DNA from: Bacillota bacterium
GTDB lineage: Bacteria; Bacillota; Clostridia; Acetivibrionales; JANLFN01
Length of the DNA stretch: 59,998 nucleotides
Direction of reading: 5' to 3'
Assembly (NCBI GenBank): GCA_023397675.1
Contig: JAEWTV010000028.1
Span: 1 to 59,998, forward strand
Position 1 is the first letter of the stretch. Each line of letters opens with the position of its first letter. A program made the translations under genes and the position numbers. This document shows, piece after piece, positions 8,797-16,353 of the stretch. The notes beneath the pieces were generated by a model. It did no database searches. It saw only the letters and a list, made by a program, of their open reading frames with translations, and was not told the DNA's origin.

Positions 8797-9657
8797 TTAA
8801 TTAAAATTGAGCTGCAACACGGCAGGAGTCATTACCATTGCCATAATTGCAACAAATATAATCATCATTGGAAAAAGAAGTTTGGTTGATGCTTCCTCTC
8901 CCAGCTTTCTTGCCGCAAGTTTTCTTCCCTCCCAGCAGGTGTTGGCTTGAAGTTTCAGTATTGGAACAAGTTCGTCGTTGCCCTTTTTTAGATTTTGAAG
9001 CAGGGTTGAAACAAACATTGTTACTTCCTGAAGCCTGCATCTTCGTGCAAACTCCTCATAAGCCTGAATTTCAGGCTTTCCGGCACTTATTTCATTCATA
9101 ACGCATTTTAGCTCCTGGTAAAGCGGCCGTTTTATATTGCTGTTCTTTACAATTCTTGAAAGGGCATTGGATACCGTAAGCCCTGCATTTACCATTAGTA
9201 CAAGCTTGTTCAGGAAATCAGGTAAGTCCATTTGCATAAGAGCTTTCCTTTGCTTAATCTGCTTATCTATTTGCCTGTCCATTGCAAACATAACTATTGC
9301 AGGGAATGCCAGGCTGAAGATTCCATAGGTGGTATCCGGCTCAATTTGCGTTCCCACAAAGGTTAAAAATAGAATTATAAATGTCAGAATCAGTATGGTT
9401 TTTGCAAGCTGGTACCTGCAATAAAGTTCAATATGCCTGCTTCCTGTTAAATCTTTTATCTTTGAGGCTATATGCTGCTTGTAACTACTTAGCAGCCTAA
9501 GGTTAAAGACTCGCTCAATATAAAACCCAATCGGTAAAAGTGCTTTAAGCCGTTTATCGCCTATTTCTATCTCGCTCAGTTCTTCAGAATATTTATTTTT
9601 AGAGAATACATAAGCAAGCACCAGTGCTATAACTTCCAGACAAAGTATAAGATACAT
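8797..9657 (-). CDS. tadC: Tad pilus inner-membrane platform protein TadC
   Basis: A 286-residue T2SSF-domain protein with an N-terminal membrane segment, a cytoplasmic helical domain (about 120-250) and a hydrophobic C-terminal pair of helices. It pairs with TadB, which lies three bases upstream, to form the assembly platform driven by the TadA ATPase. The order tadB-tadC-pilin supports the assignment. Confidence 0.88.
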   Translation of the reverse strand: MYLILCLEVIALVLAYVFSKNKYSEELSEIEIGDKRLKALLPIGFYIERVFNLRLLSSYKQHIASKIKDLTGSRHIELYCRYQLAKTILILTFIILFLTFVGTQIEPDTTYGIFSLAFPAIVMFAMDRQIDKQIKQRKALMQMDLPDFLNKLVLMVNAGLTVSNALSRIVKNSNIKRPLYQELKCVMNEISAGKPEIQAYEEFARRCRLQEVTMFVSTLLQNLKKGNDELVPILKLQANTCWEGRKLAARKLGEEASTKLLFPMMIIFVAIMAMVMTPAVLQLNFN

Positions 9658-9660
9658 TCT

Positions 9661-10527
9661 TCAAACCTCGATATTTGTTATTTTTGTGCTGACTAAATTT
9701 GAAACACAAAGCAGAAACAGTACAATAACCATCACAAACTTCCCGGTAGGACTATAGAGGGGTTCAATATAGTCTGGAGAAGAGGATGATAACAGGATGA
9801 GTAACCCGAAGGGAACAAAATTTAATATCTTCTGACTCAGTTTCTGTTCAGATATAATTACCTGTATTTCATTTTTTATATCAATTTTTTGATTGATAAT
9901 GGAATAACTGTTTTTTATCACGTCAGAGAGATTGCCTCCTGTATTTTTACATATGGCAAAAACATCTGCGAAATTTTTTATGTCCTCAATACCTGACCGG
10001 ACGGCGAAGTCATTAAGAGCCGAAATGAGGGTCTCGTTGAGGTCAAGCTTTCTGCTAATAAGTTCAAGTTCCAGAATTATATCCATATCTTGCCCGGGAT
10101 ACAATATCCGTAAATCCCTTACACAATCCTTAAATGCCCATTCAGGGGATTTGCCTGCCTGGATAGAACTTGATACTGAATAAAGGGCATCTTTAAACTG
10201 AACAGTCAGCTTTTGAAGCCTCTTTTTAATTAGGCTTCTCCTTTTGAATTTGAGGTATATTGGAGAAAAAGCAGTTAATATGCAGCATAATACAATACTT
10301 CTGAAAAATATATAGCCAATTGCAAACAAGATTGCAGAGGCTGTAAGTATGTACCTGATTCTTTCAGGTATCGAATATGAATACCTGGAATAATCATTGC
10401 AGGCTTGAGCCGACGATTCTGTTTTTTTAGCTTGTTTTTCTGGCTTTTTATTGTGTGGCTTATATTGGTGAATTATCAATACCAATGATCCAGCCATTAC
10501 ACAAATGGACACAAGTACTATAGCCAT
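9661..10527 (-). CDS. tadB: Tad pilus inner-membrane platform protein TadB
   Basis: A 288-residue T2SSF-domain protein with an N-terminal membrane helix, a Lys-rich cytoplasmic stretch, a hydrophobic pair near residues 60-90, a T2SSF helical domain (about 110-250) and C-terminal membrane segments. The Ile-rich membrane parts and the position between the CpaF ATPase and TadC make TadB the likely identity. Confidence 0.87.
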   Translation of the reverse strand: MAIVLVSICVMAGSLVLIIHQYKPHNKKPEKQAKKTESSAQACNDYSRYSYSIPERIRYILTASAILFAIGYIFFRSIVLCCILTAFSPIYLKFKRRSLIKKRLQKLTVQFKDALYSVSSSIQAGKSPEWAFKDCVRDLRILYPGQDMDIILELELISRKLDLNETLISALNDFAVRSGIEDIKNFADVFAICKNTGGNLSDVIKNSYSIINQKIDIKNEIQVIISEQKLSQKILNFVPFGLLILLSSSSPDYIEPLYSPTGKFVMVIVLFLLCVSNLVSTKITNIEV

Positions 10528-10546
10528 AATAACCCCTTTAAATTTG

Positions 10547-11746
10547 TTAATTCAATAGTCCTGAAGACTGAAGCTTTTCAATGTTTACCAAGCCCTTGGA
10601 TACCTTGACATGATTCCCGTCGCTATCGTCATACCTATAAATGGTATTAAGCTGGAATTCCCCTTTTGCGTATCCTGTTATTTCGCTTATTTCGAGTACC
10701 TTTCTTGAAAGGTCACGTGTTCTTCCAAGATGGACAATAAGGTCGATTGCTGATGCTATTTGCCTTCTGATGGCATCAAGCGGAAGTATGGTACCGCACA
10801 ACACCATTGTTTCAAGTCTGGAAAGCATATCTGCCGTTGAATTTGCATGTCCTGTTGAAAGCGACCCATCATGTCCGGTATTCATTGCCTGAAGCATATC
10901 AAGTGCCTCTGGACCTCTAACCTCACCAACAATTATCCTGTCGGGACGCATTCTGAGAGATGCTTTTATAAGGTCTCTTATTGTAACTTCGCCTTTCCCC
11001 TCGACATTTACGTTTCGTGTCTCAAGCCGGACCAGATTTATTATTCCCATTATTTGCAGCTCGGCTGAATCCTCTATCGTAATTACTCTTTCAGATGAAG
11101 GAATATATTCTGAAAGTGCATTTAAAAAGGTTGTCTTTCCTGAGCCTGTTCCTCCTGAAATAAATATATTATATTTGGCTTTAACTGCATTTTCTAGCAG
11201 CTTTGCAGCATCATCGGTAATTGACCTCATCTTTATAAGGTCGGGTATGGTAAAAGGCTTTTCAGGAAATTTCCTTATTGTGAGGATAGGACCGTTAATG
11301 GCAACCGGTGGCAGAACTGCGTTCACTCTTGAACCATCATCCAGCCGCGCGTCGACAATAGGCGAGGATTCATTTACAGATCGGTTTACCTTTGATACAA
11401 TGGCTTGAATTATATTATATAATTTGTCCCTGCTTTCAAAATGTATTTTTTCCTTAAGGACAGCTCCATTCCGCTCGATGAATACTGAATCTGTTCCATT
11501 TACCATGATTTCGCTTATTGTAGGGTCATCAATCAGGGGTTGAAGCATGCCCAGCCTTCTCATGGAATTAAATACAGCATTGGCTATCTCTCTTTTTTTG
11601 TGCAGCCCTATATTTTCCGCTCTGGCTTTGGTAAGGACACAATTTTCAATGAGGTCCATTATTTCCTTGTCGCTGTAATCCCGGGAGGTGTCCATAGAAT
11701 CATTTATTTCATTCTTGATATCCAGTAAAAGTTTGTTATAGTTCAT
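10547..11746 (-). CDS. cpaF: Tad pilus secretion ATPase TadA/CpaF
   Basis: A 399-residue type II/IV secretion ATPase. Walker A is GGTGSGKTT near residues 197-206, followed by the Asp box (ITIEDSAELQ), a Walker B region (RPDRIIVGEVRGPEALD) and the His box (GHDGSLSTGHANS). The N-terminal part contains the typical MVNGTDSVFIERNG segment. It powers polymerisation of Flp pilin. The start overlaps the stop of the upstream CpaE-like gene by 4 bases, indicating translational coupling. Confidence 0.95.
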   Translation of the reverse strand: MNYNKLLLDIKNEINDSMDTSRDYSDKEIMDLIENCVLTKARAENIGLHKKREIANAVFNSMRRLGMLQPLIDDPTISEIMVNGTDSVFIERNGAVLKEKIHFESRDKLYNIIQAIVSKVNRSVNESSPIVDARLDDGSRVNAVLPPVAINGPILTIRKFPEKPFTIPDLIKMRSITDDAAKLLENAVKAKYNIFISGGTGSGKTTFLNALSEYIPSSERVITIEDSAELQIMGIINLVRLETRNVNVEGKGEVTIRDLIKASLRMRPDRIIVGEVRGPEALDMLQAMNTGHDGSLSTGHANSTADMLSRLETMVLCGTILPLDAIRRQIASAIDLIVHLGRTRDLSRKVLEISEITGYAKGEFQLNTIYRYDDSDGNHVKVSKGLVNIEKLQSSGLLN

Positions 11747-12864
11747 ACTTTACACCCGTAAATAATACTTAAGGCTTTCTCATCGATAAGCCTGCATATT
11801 TTAGATACATATGAGCGAAAACAGCTGTTAAAGTTGAGAACCGCACAATTCTGCTGAACTATGAAGATATCCTCTACATACGGAATTTGCAGCACAGGAT
11901 TGGAATTGTTAAAGAGCTGTGGATTACAATTTCCCTTAAAGCTATTGTTTACATAAAAGAGGTTTCCATTTAATATATCCTTGTCCTGATAAAGCTTGTT
12001 AAAGGAAGTTTCAAATACCGAAAGCTTTTTGTTTTCAATAGGCCCTGAACCGGAAACAAGCAGGACGGCATCACTGCAGTCCATCAGTGAGGAGGTTTTA
12101 ATGTTTATCATAGCATCAGAATCAATAATTATCACATCGAATTTGCCCATATTCTTAAGCTCGTTTATAAGAATCTCAAGGTCTTCAGGGTTGAGCTCTT
12201 CCATATCCAAAGGGTTTGCAAGCGGAGGTATGTAATCTATACCAAAACGGGAATTGGTACATAAATACTTATTTATAATTGAACAGAGATCTTCCCTGTA
12301 GCCTTTAATATAATAGAATATATCCGAAAGTCCTGGCTTCGCATATTCTATATCTATAAAGCAGGATAGTGAACTTACCGACTGAAGATCCAGCAAAAGT
12401 ACCTTCGAACCCGTCTGTGCAATTTCTGCACCAAGGAAAAATGATAAAACTGATTTTCCGCAGCCGCCTTCAGGAGAAACAACAGAAATAATTCTGGTGT
12501 TGATATTAATATCTGATGTCTTTATATGAACAGATGGGGAGATGTCCTCAATATGTTTATTTATTTTGTCCAGGATACTCTCCGCCGTCCGATACTTACA
12601 TATATAATTACTGTCTGTGCCCGTAATACTTCTGTCGGTAAGAATGAATGTGCTTTTGCCTAATGACTCATCAGGCGAATACAGGTCCTCAGAGATTAAA
12701 ACAATATCAGGCCGCTTTTTGCTATTAGAAATCTCTTTTTGCATTGCAGTGATATTTGTAAAAACACTTATGTTAAAGTTCCTGCTGTTGGAACTTAAAT
12801 ACTTTCCAAGGCTCTCGGAATAGAACTTATCGTTATCTGTAATAAATATATTTATTCTTGGCAT
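11743..12864 (-). CDS. CpaE-like ATPase with degenerate receiver domain
   Basis: A 373-residue protein. Residues 1-75 resemble a response-regulator receiver, but the phosphoacceptor position in PDIVLISED is not Asp, so it is probably a pseudo-receiver. Residues 125-350 form a ParA/MinD-type ATPase with Walker A SPEGGCGKS, where Pro-Glu replaces the usual Lys-Gly, so the deviant-Walker signature lysine is missing. CpaE/TadZ proteins place the pilus machinery at a cell site. It is the first gene of the operon, with TGGAGGATG before the ATG. Confidence 0.85.
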   Translation of the reverse strand: MPRINIFITDNDKFYSESLGKYLSSNSRNFNISVFTNITAMQKEISNSKKRPDIVLISEDLYSPDESLGKSTFILTDRSITGTDSNYICKYRTAESILDKINKHIEDISPSVHIKTSDININTRIISVVSPEGGCGKSVLSFFLGAEIAQTGSKVLLLDLQSVSSLSCFIDIEYAKPGLSDIFYYIKGYREDLCSIINKYLCTNSRFGIDYIPPLANPLDMEELNPEDLEILINELKNMGKFDVIIIDSDAMINIKTSSLMDCSDAVLLVSGSGPIENKKLSVFETSFNKLYQDKDILNGNLFYVNNSFKGNCNPQLFNNSNPVLQIPYVEDIFIVQQNCAVLNFNSCFRSYVSKICRLIDEKALSIIYGCKV

Positions 12865-12912
12865 TTACCATCCTCCATAAAATTACAAAATAGGAATATT
12901 TCTTACAAACTC

Positions 12913-12941
12913 ATTCTAATAAATTTAGTAAAAATTGTCAA
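12913..12941 (-). promoter_or_regulatory. Promoter of the Tad operon
   Basis: On the minus strand TTGACA (complement of 12936-12941) and TAGAAT (complement of 12913-12918) are separated by exactly 17 bases, a near-consensus SigA promoter about 50 bases before the CpaE-like gene. Confidence 0.75.
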
Positions 12942-13036
12942 TATGTATTATAAAATATCATAATATGGAAATAATAAATTTTATCAATAAGTTCTATTTG
13001 TGGTACGATATATATGTTGTAAGGGTGTTTGGAGTT

Positions 13037-13090
13037 ATGGGGGTTAGCGTGAAAGACTTTAGTCTGAAAGCTAATGCACATGGAGGTTGA
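13037..13090 (+). CDS. Possible 17-residue upstream peptide
   Basis: A short reading frame, MGVSVKDFSLKANAHGG, starts at an ATG preceded by GGAG and stops one base before the ATG of the M14 peptidase gene. The ribosome binding site of the peptidase (GGAGGT) is formed by its last two codons. It might be a coupling or regulatory leader, or chance. An imperfect hairpin (GTTAGC with GCTAA, inner AGAC with GTCT) covers 13043-13074. Confidence 0.35.
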   Translation: MGVSVKDFSLKANAHGG

Positions 13091-13091
13091 A

Positions 13092-14162
13092 ATGTTTTTT
13101 TCCTTTATTTCTAAAAATAAAACATTATTGGTTTTGGTACTCTTAACTCTTATAAATATGCTCTTGTTCACATACTCAGGCTCAGGAAATGATTTGAACA
13201 ATGAACCTAAGTATAACCAATCTTCTTCGGGCTTCTTACCAAACAACGACCTGCAAAAAGAGACAACTCCAACAAAGATACAAGTCACTTTTAACAAAAG
13301 TTTTCAGGATATTTATGAGGGAAAGAATGTTTGTTCTGATGTAATGGAATTCCTCAAAGTGGTCTGCTCAAGGCAGCCTGACATTACCGAACTTTTTTCG
13401 GCAGGGCAATCCTATGAAGGCCGTGAACTTGAAGTTTTGAAAATAGGTTTGGGAGCTAAAAAGATTTTTATAAATGCTGAGCATCACCCGCGTGAATACA
13501 TTACGACTATTGTGGTGCTTAATCAGATTCAGGAGATAATAGATGCATATGAAGAGTCTAATAAGTTGGGTGGGGTAGATGTAAAAAGTCTTTTAAATGA
13601 AGTAACCTTTTACTTTATGCCTTTGGTAAACCCGGATGGTGTTGAAATATGTACGGGAGGAAAGCCTGAATGGTATTTGAATGCCAGAGGTGTTAATCTT
13701 AACAGGAATTATGATGCCGAATGGGTAAAGGATCCCAGTGATAACGGCTTGGGCTCCTCAGGTGAATACCCTTTTTCGGAGCCTGAAACCAAAGCCCTTA
13801 AGGATCTTTGCGAAAGAGAACTTTTTGATGCATCGGTATCTTATCATGCTGCAGGAGAAATAATATACTGGTATTTTACTCAAAAGAGTGGGGATTTGAA
13901 GCGGGATTCAAGACTTGCTGATATGCTTGGCAGGATGACAGGCTACCATCCAATGACAATTAAGCAGAGTATTGGAGGAAGCGAACGCTGGGGCGGCTTT
14001 AAGGATTGGTTTATAGATAAAATGCACAAGCCCGGCTTTACTGTTGAGATGGGTAAGGGTAGTATTGACAGACCCATTCCATTCCGTGAATATCAGTCCA
14101 TCTGGGGTAAGAACAGATATTTGCCTGTAAAACTTGGCGCTGAGATTTTAAATATTAAATAG
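13092..14162 (+). CDS. M14-family zinc carboxypeptidase, membrane-anchored
   Basis: A 356-residue peptidase. An N-terminal hydrophobic segment (about 10-28) acts as signal or anchor, followed by a linker and an M14 domain. Zinc ligands are visible as His132-x-x-Glu135 (HHPREY) and His252 (SYHAAGE); LNRNYD carries the substrate-binding Arg, and the catalytic Glu is Glu319 in FTVEMGKG. It resembles gamma-D-glutamyl-diamino acid peptidases of spore and cell wall metabolism. The ATG at 13092 follows GGAGGTTGA; an earlier in-frame ATG at 13074 lacks a ribosome binding site. It is divergent from the Tad operon. Confidence 0.88.
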   Translation: MFFSFISKNKTLLVLVLLTLINMLLFTYSGSGNDLNNEPKYNQSSSGFLPNNDLQKETTPTKIQVTFNKSFQDIYEGKNVCSDVMEFLKVVCSRQPDITELFSAGQSYEGRELEVLKIGLGAKKIFINAEHHPREYITTIVVLNQIQEIIDAYEESNKLGGVDVKSLLNEVTFYFMPLVNPDGVEICTGGKPEWYLNARGVNLNRNYDAEWVKDPSDNGLGSSGEYPFSEPETKALKDLCERELFDASVSYHAAGEIIYWYFTQKSGDLKRDSRLADMLGRMTGYHPMTIKQSIGGSERWGGFKDWFIDKMHKPGFTVEMGKGSIDRPIPFREYQSIWGKNRYLPVKLGAEILNIK

Positions 14163-14226
14163 TATTCCGTAAAAAGTGACATTCTGATATACTCTTTGTT
14201 GGAAGAGAAAGGAGAACATTTGAAAA

Positions 14227-14520
14227 ATGGGAGTTAAATATATAAGAAAATATAATGAAATTATGAGTGATATGGCAAAAGAAATTTCTCAGATAGGAAG
14301 AATTTATGAATTCCTTGATATGAAACCGGATGTTTGGAATAAGATGTCTGAAAGTGAAAAGCAGGAATGTATTAAAACCATGTGTGACGATATATTTTAT
14401 GCTCTTGGAAACGATCCTGTCATTAGCTTGGGTGACGGCACCATAAGGTACATAAAATCGAAGTCGGTTCTTGAAGTATATAATAATGACGTATTGAATG
14501 GTATTATAACCCTTGTTTAG
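14227..14520 (+). CDS. Small hypothetical protein
   Basis: A 97-residue, mostly helical, soluble protein with no motif I recognise. It has an acidic middle (MSESEKQECIKTMCDDIFY) and a beta-like end. It lies 64 bases after the M14 peptidase on the same strand with a GGAG about 12 bases before the ATG, longer than ideal. The codon pattern looks real, and co-transcription with the peptidase is likely. No function is proposed. Confidence 0.6.
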   Translation: MGVKYIRKYNEIMSDMAKEISQIGRIYEFLDMKPDVWNKMSESEKQECIKTMCDDIFYALGNDPVISLGDGTIRYIKSKSVLEVYNNDVLNGIITLV

Positions 14521-14887
14521 AAATTAATACAGCTTGATATTTTGTAAACATGGATATATATTTAAAATATATAATTTAATATTGTTAATTTTACTGGGAA
14601 TGTAATAAAACCATAATGACTAATTAGTCAAATTCAGGATACGCGCTCAAATGACTAAATCGCAGCAGGATATCTGAAACTGTATTTGTAAAGATTCCTC
14701 AAACAGATTGGTATATAAGCCATGAGAAGCAATGTACATAACCTGATCGCTCAAATGATTTTAGCACTATCTGTAGCAAAGTATTTGTTTCCCTTGCTGT
14801 AAATAGGATTACCCCCTTACACACATTTTGAGAGGTAAAAGGCCTGAAATTTTCCCGATTATGGATACATTCCCAGTTTTATTATTG
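14521..14887. other. Intergenic stretch without a gene
   Basis: 367 bases between two convergent genes. The only structure seen is a perfect 14-bp palindrome, TGACTAATTAGTCA, at 14617-14630, built from the same GACTAAT half-site found in the mntH promoter. No open frame, RNA gene or clear terminator was recognised in the rest. Confidence 0.6.
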
Positions 14888-16201
14888 TCACTTCCCGAAA
14901 AATGTCGTAGATAAGAGTACTATATTCATTAAAACTATAATTCCTGCTATTATCCAGCCTATAACATTAGTTATAGGTTTATTTGTGAAAGGCCCCATTA
15001 CATCTTTTCTCCGGGTTATGAGGAGCATTGGTATTATTGCCATGGGGAGAACAAAACTCAGTGTAACCTGGCTCAGTATAAGTGCTTGCATTGGGTTTAC
15101 ACCAAGTATGATTATAAGCATACCAGGGGCCATCGTAACCAGCCGTGTTATATTATCTGAAATCTTTAATCCTATAAAGCCCTGCATTATAGTTTGACCA
15201 GCCATTGTACCTACAGCGGAAGATGACAAGCCAGATGCCAGAAGTGCTATTCCGAAGGCGCCGCTTGATAGTGCACCAAGTAAGGGTGAAAGTGAGCCAT
15301 GAGCTTGCTCAATAGTTTCTACAACCATTCCGTTTTTAAAGAAAACTGCAGCTGAAACGATAACCATTGCAGCATTTACAATGAATGCTATATTCATCGC
15401 AATTACTATATCTATCCTCTCCATTCGGAGATGCCTTTTCTTTTCTTTTACAGTTGTATGGTGATTTCTGCTCTGAACAAGCTGTGAATGAAGGTAAATA
15501 ACATGTGGCATTACAGTTGCACCAAGCATGCCTACGGCAATCAGTATTGCATCACTGTTTGGTATTGAGGGAACAAGTACATGAAGCCCTGCTGTGGCCC
15601 AATCGGGCTTTGACATAAAAAGTTCTATGGTATAACCAATCGAAATTACAGCAACAAGAAGTCCTATAATGATTTCTATTGCTCGCTGCCCGTATTTCCC
15701 CATATAAACAATCATAAAGGTAAGGAAGGCAGTTATTATCCCTGCATAGACCATTGGAATACCGAAAAGCAGGTATAAACCAAGGGTGCCCCCCAGAAAT
15801 TCAGCAAGGTCTGTCGCCATAGCTGCAAGCTCCGCAACAACCCAAAAGCACCAGTTGGTTTTTCTTGAATAAAGCTTGCCGCACATCTGAGGAAGGTTGC
15901 AGTTGGTTGCTATCCCAAGTTTTGCTGACAGTGACTGCAGGAATATTGCCATTATATTGCTCCAAAGAATAACCCACAACAAGTTATAGTTGAATTTCGA
16001 GCCTCCGCTGATATTGGTGGCAAAATTTCCGGGGTCAATATAAGCTACGCTTACGATAAATGCAGGGCCAAGGAATTTTAAAAGCTGCTTAATCTGATAG
16101 ATGATTCTTTGTTTTCTATATGGACTTACCCTTGTAAAAATCTGATCCGTTGAAACAGGGTTTACGGCTTCAATACTAACCTGCTCACTCAAATTGTTCA
16201 C
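14888..16201 (-). CDS. mntH: Nramp-family divalent metal (Mn2+) transporter
   Basis: A 437-residue protein with about 11 membrane helices. The metal-binding helix 1 motif DPGN is in VAYIDPGNFATN, and the helix 6 motif appears as ATVMPHVIYLHSQL; both are diagnostic of Nramp/MntH H+-coupled Mn2+/Fe2+ importers. GAGGTGAAC precedes the ATG. The promoter region holds two adjacent palindromes that suggest control by a DtxR/MntR-type repressor. Confidence 0.93.
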   Translation of the reverse strand: MNNLSEQVSIEAVNPVSTDQIFTRVSPYRKQRIIYQIKQLLKFLGPAFIVSVAYIDPGNFATNISGGSKFNYNLLWVILWSNIMAIFLQSLSAKLGIATNCNLPQMCGKLYSRKTNWCFWVVAELAAMATDLAEFLGGTLGLYLLFGIPMVYAGIITAFLTFMIVYMGKYGQRAIEIIIGLLVAVISIGYTIELFMSKPDWATAGLHVLVPSIPNSDAILIAVGMLGATVMPHVIYLHSQLVQSRNHHTTVKEKKRHLRMERIDIVIAMNIAFIVNAAMVIVSAAVFFKNGMVVETIEQAHGSLSPLLGALSSGAFGIALLASGLSSSAVGTMAGQTIMQGFIGLKISDNITRLVTMAPGMLIIILGVNPMQALILSQVTLSFVLPMAIIPMLLITRRKDVMGPFTNKPITNVIGWIIAGIIVLMNIVLLSTTFFGK

Positions 16202-16232
16202 CTCATAAGTTGAATTAACAAAACTGCTGCAG

Positions 16233-16274
16233 CATATTAGTTAATCCCTGCTAATATGATTAGTCAGGACTAAT
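16233..16274. promoter_or_regulatory. Two adjacent palindromes in the mntH promoter
   Basis: CATATTAG (16233-16240) and CTAATATG (16251-16258) form a perfect 8-bp inverted repeat with 10-bp spacing. Directly next to it ATTAGTC-AG-GACTAAT (16259-16274) forms a second one. The TTAG/CTAA half-sites resemble those of DtxR-family metal regulators, and the location 32-73 bases before the mntH start fits an operator. The regulator itself is not in the window. Confidence 0.6.
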
Positions 16275-16353
16275 TTTGTTTACCTAATACACAATATGTA
16301 GTTTCGGATAATTGTGTGAATGCAGGTCAGTATTGAATTTTGAAGATAATTAT

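Noticed and set aside
13043..13074. c-di-GMP (GEMM) riboswitch before the M14 peptidase
   Set aside because: The hairpin lacks the conserved GEMM cores, is far too short, and is explained by the small frame region.
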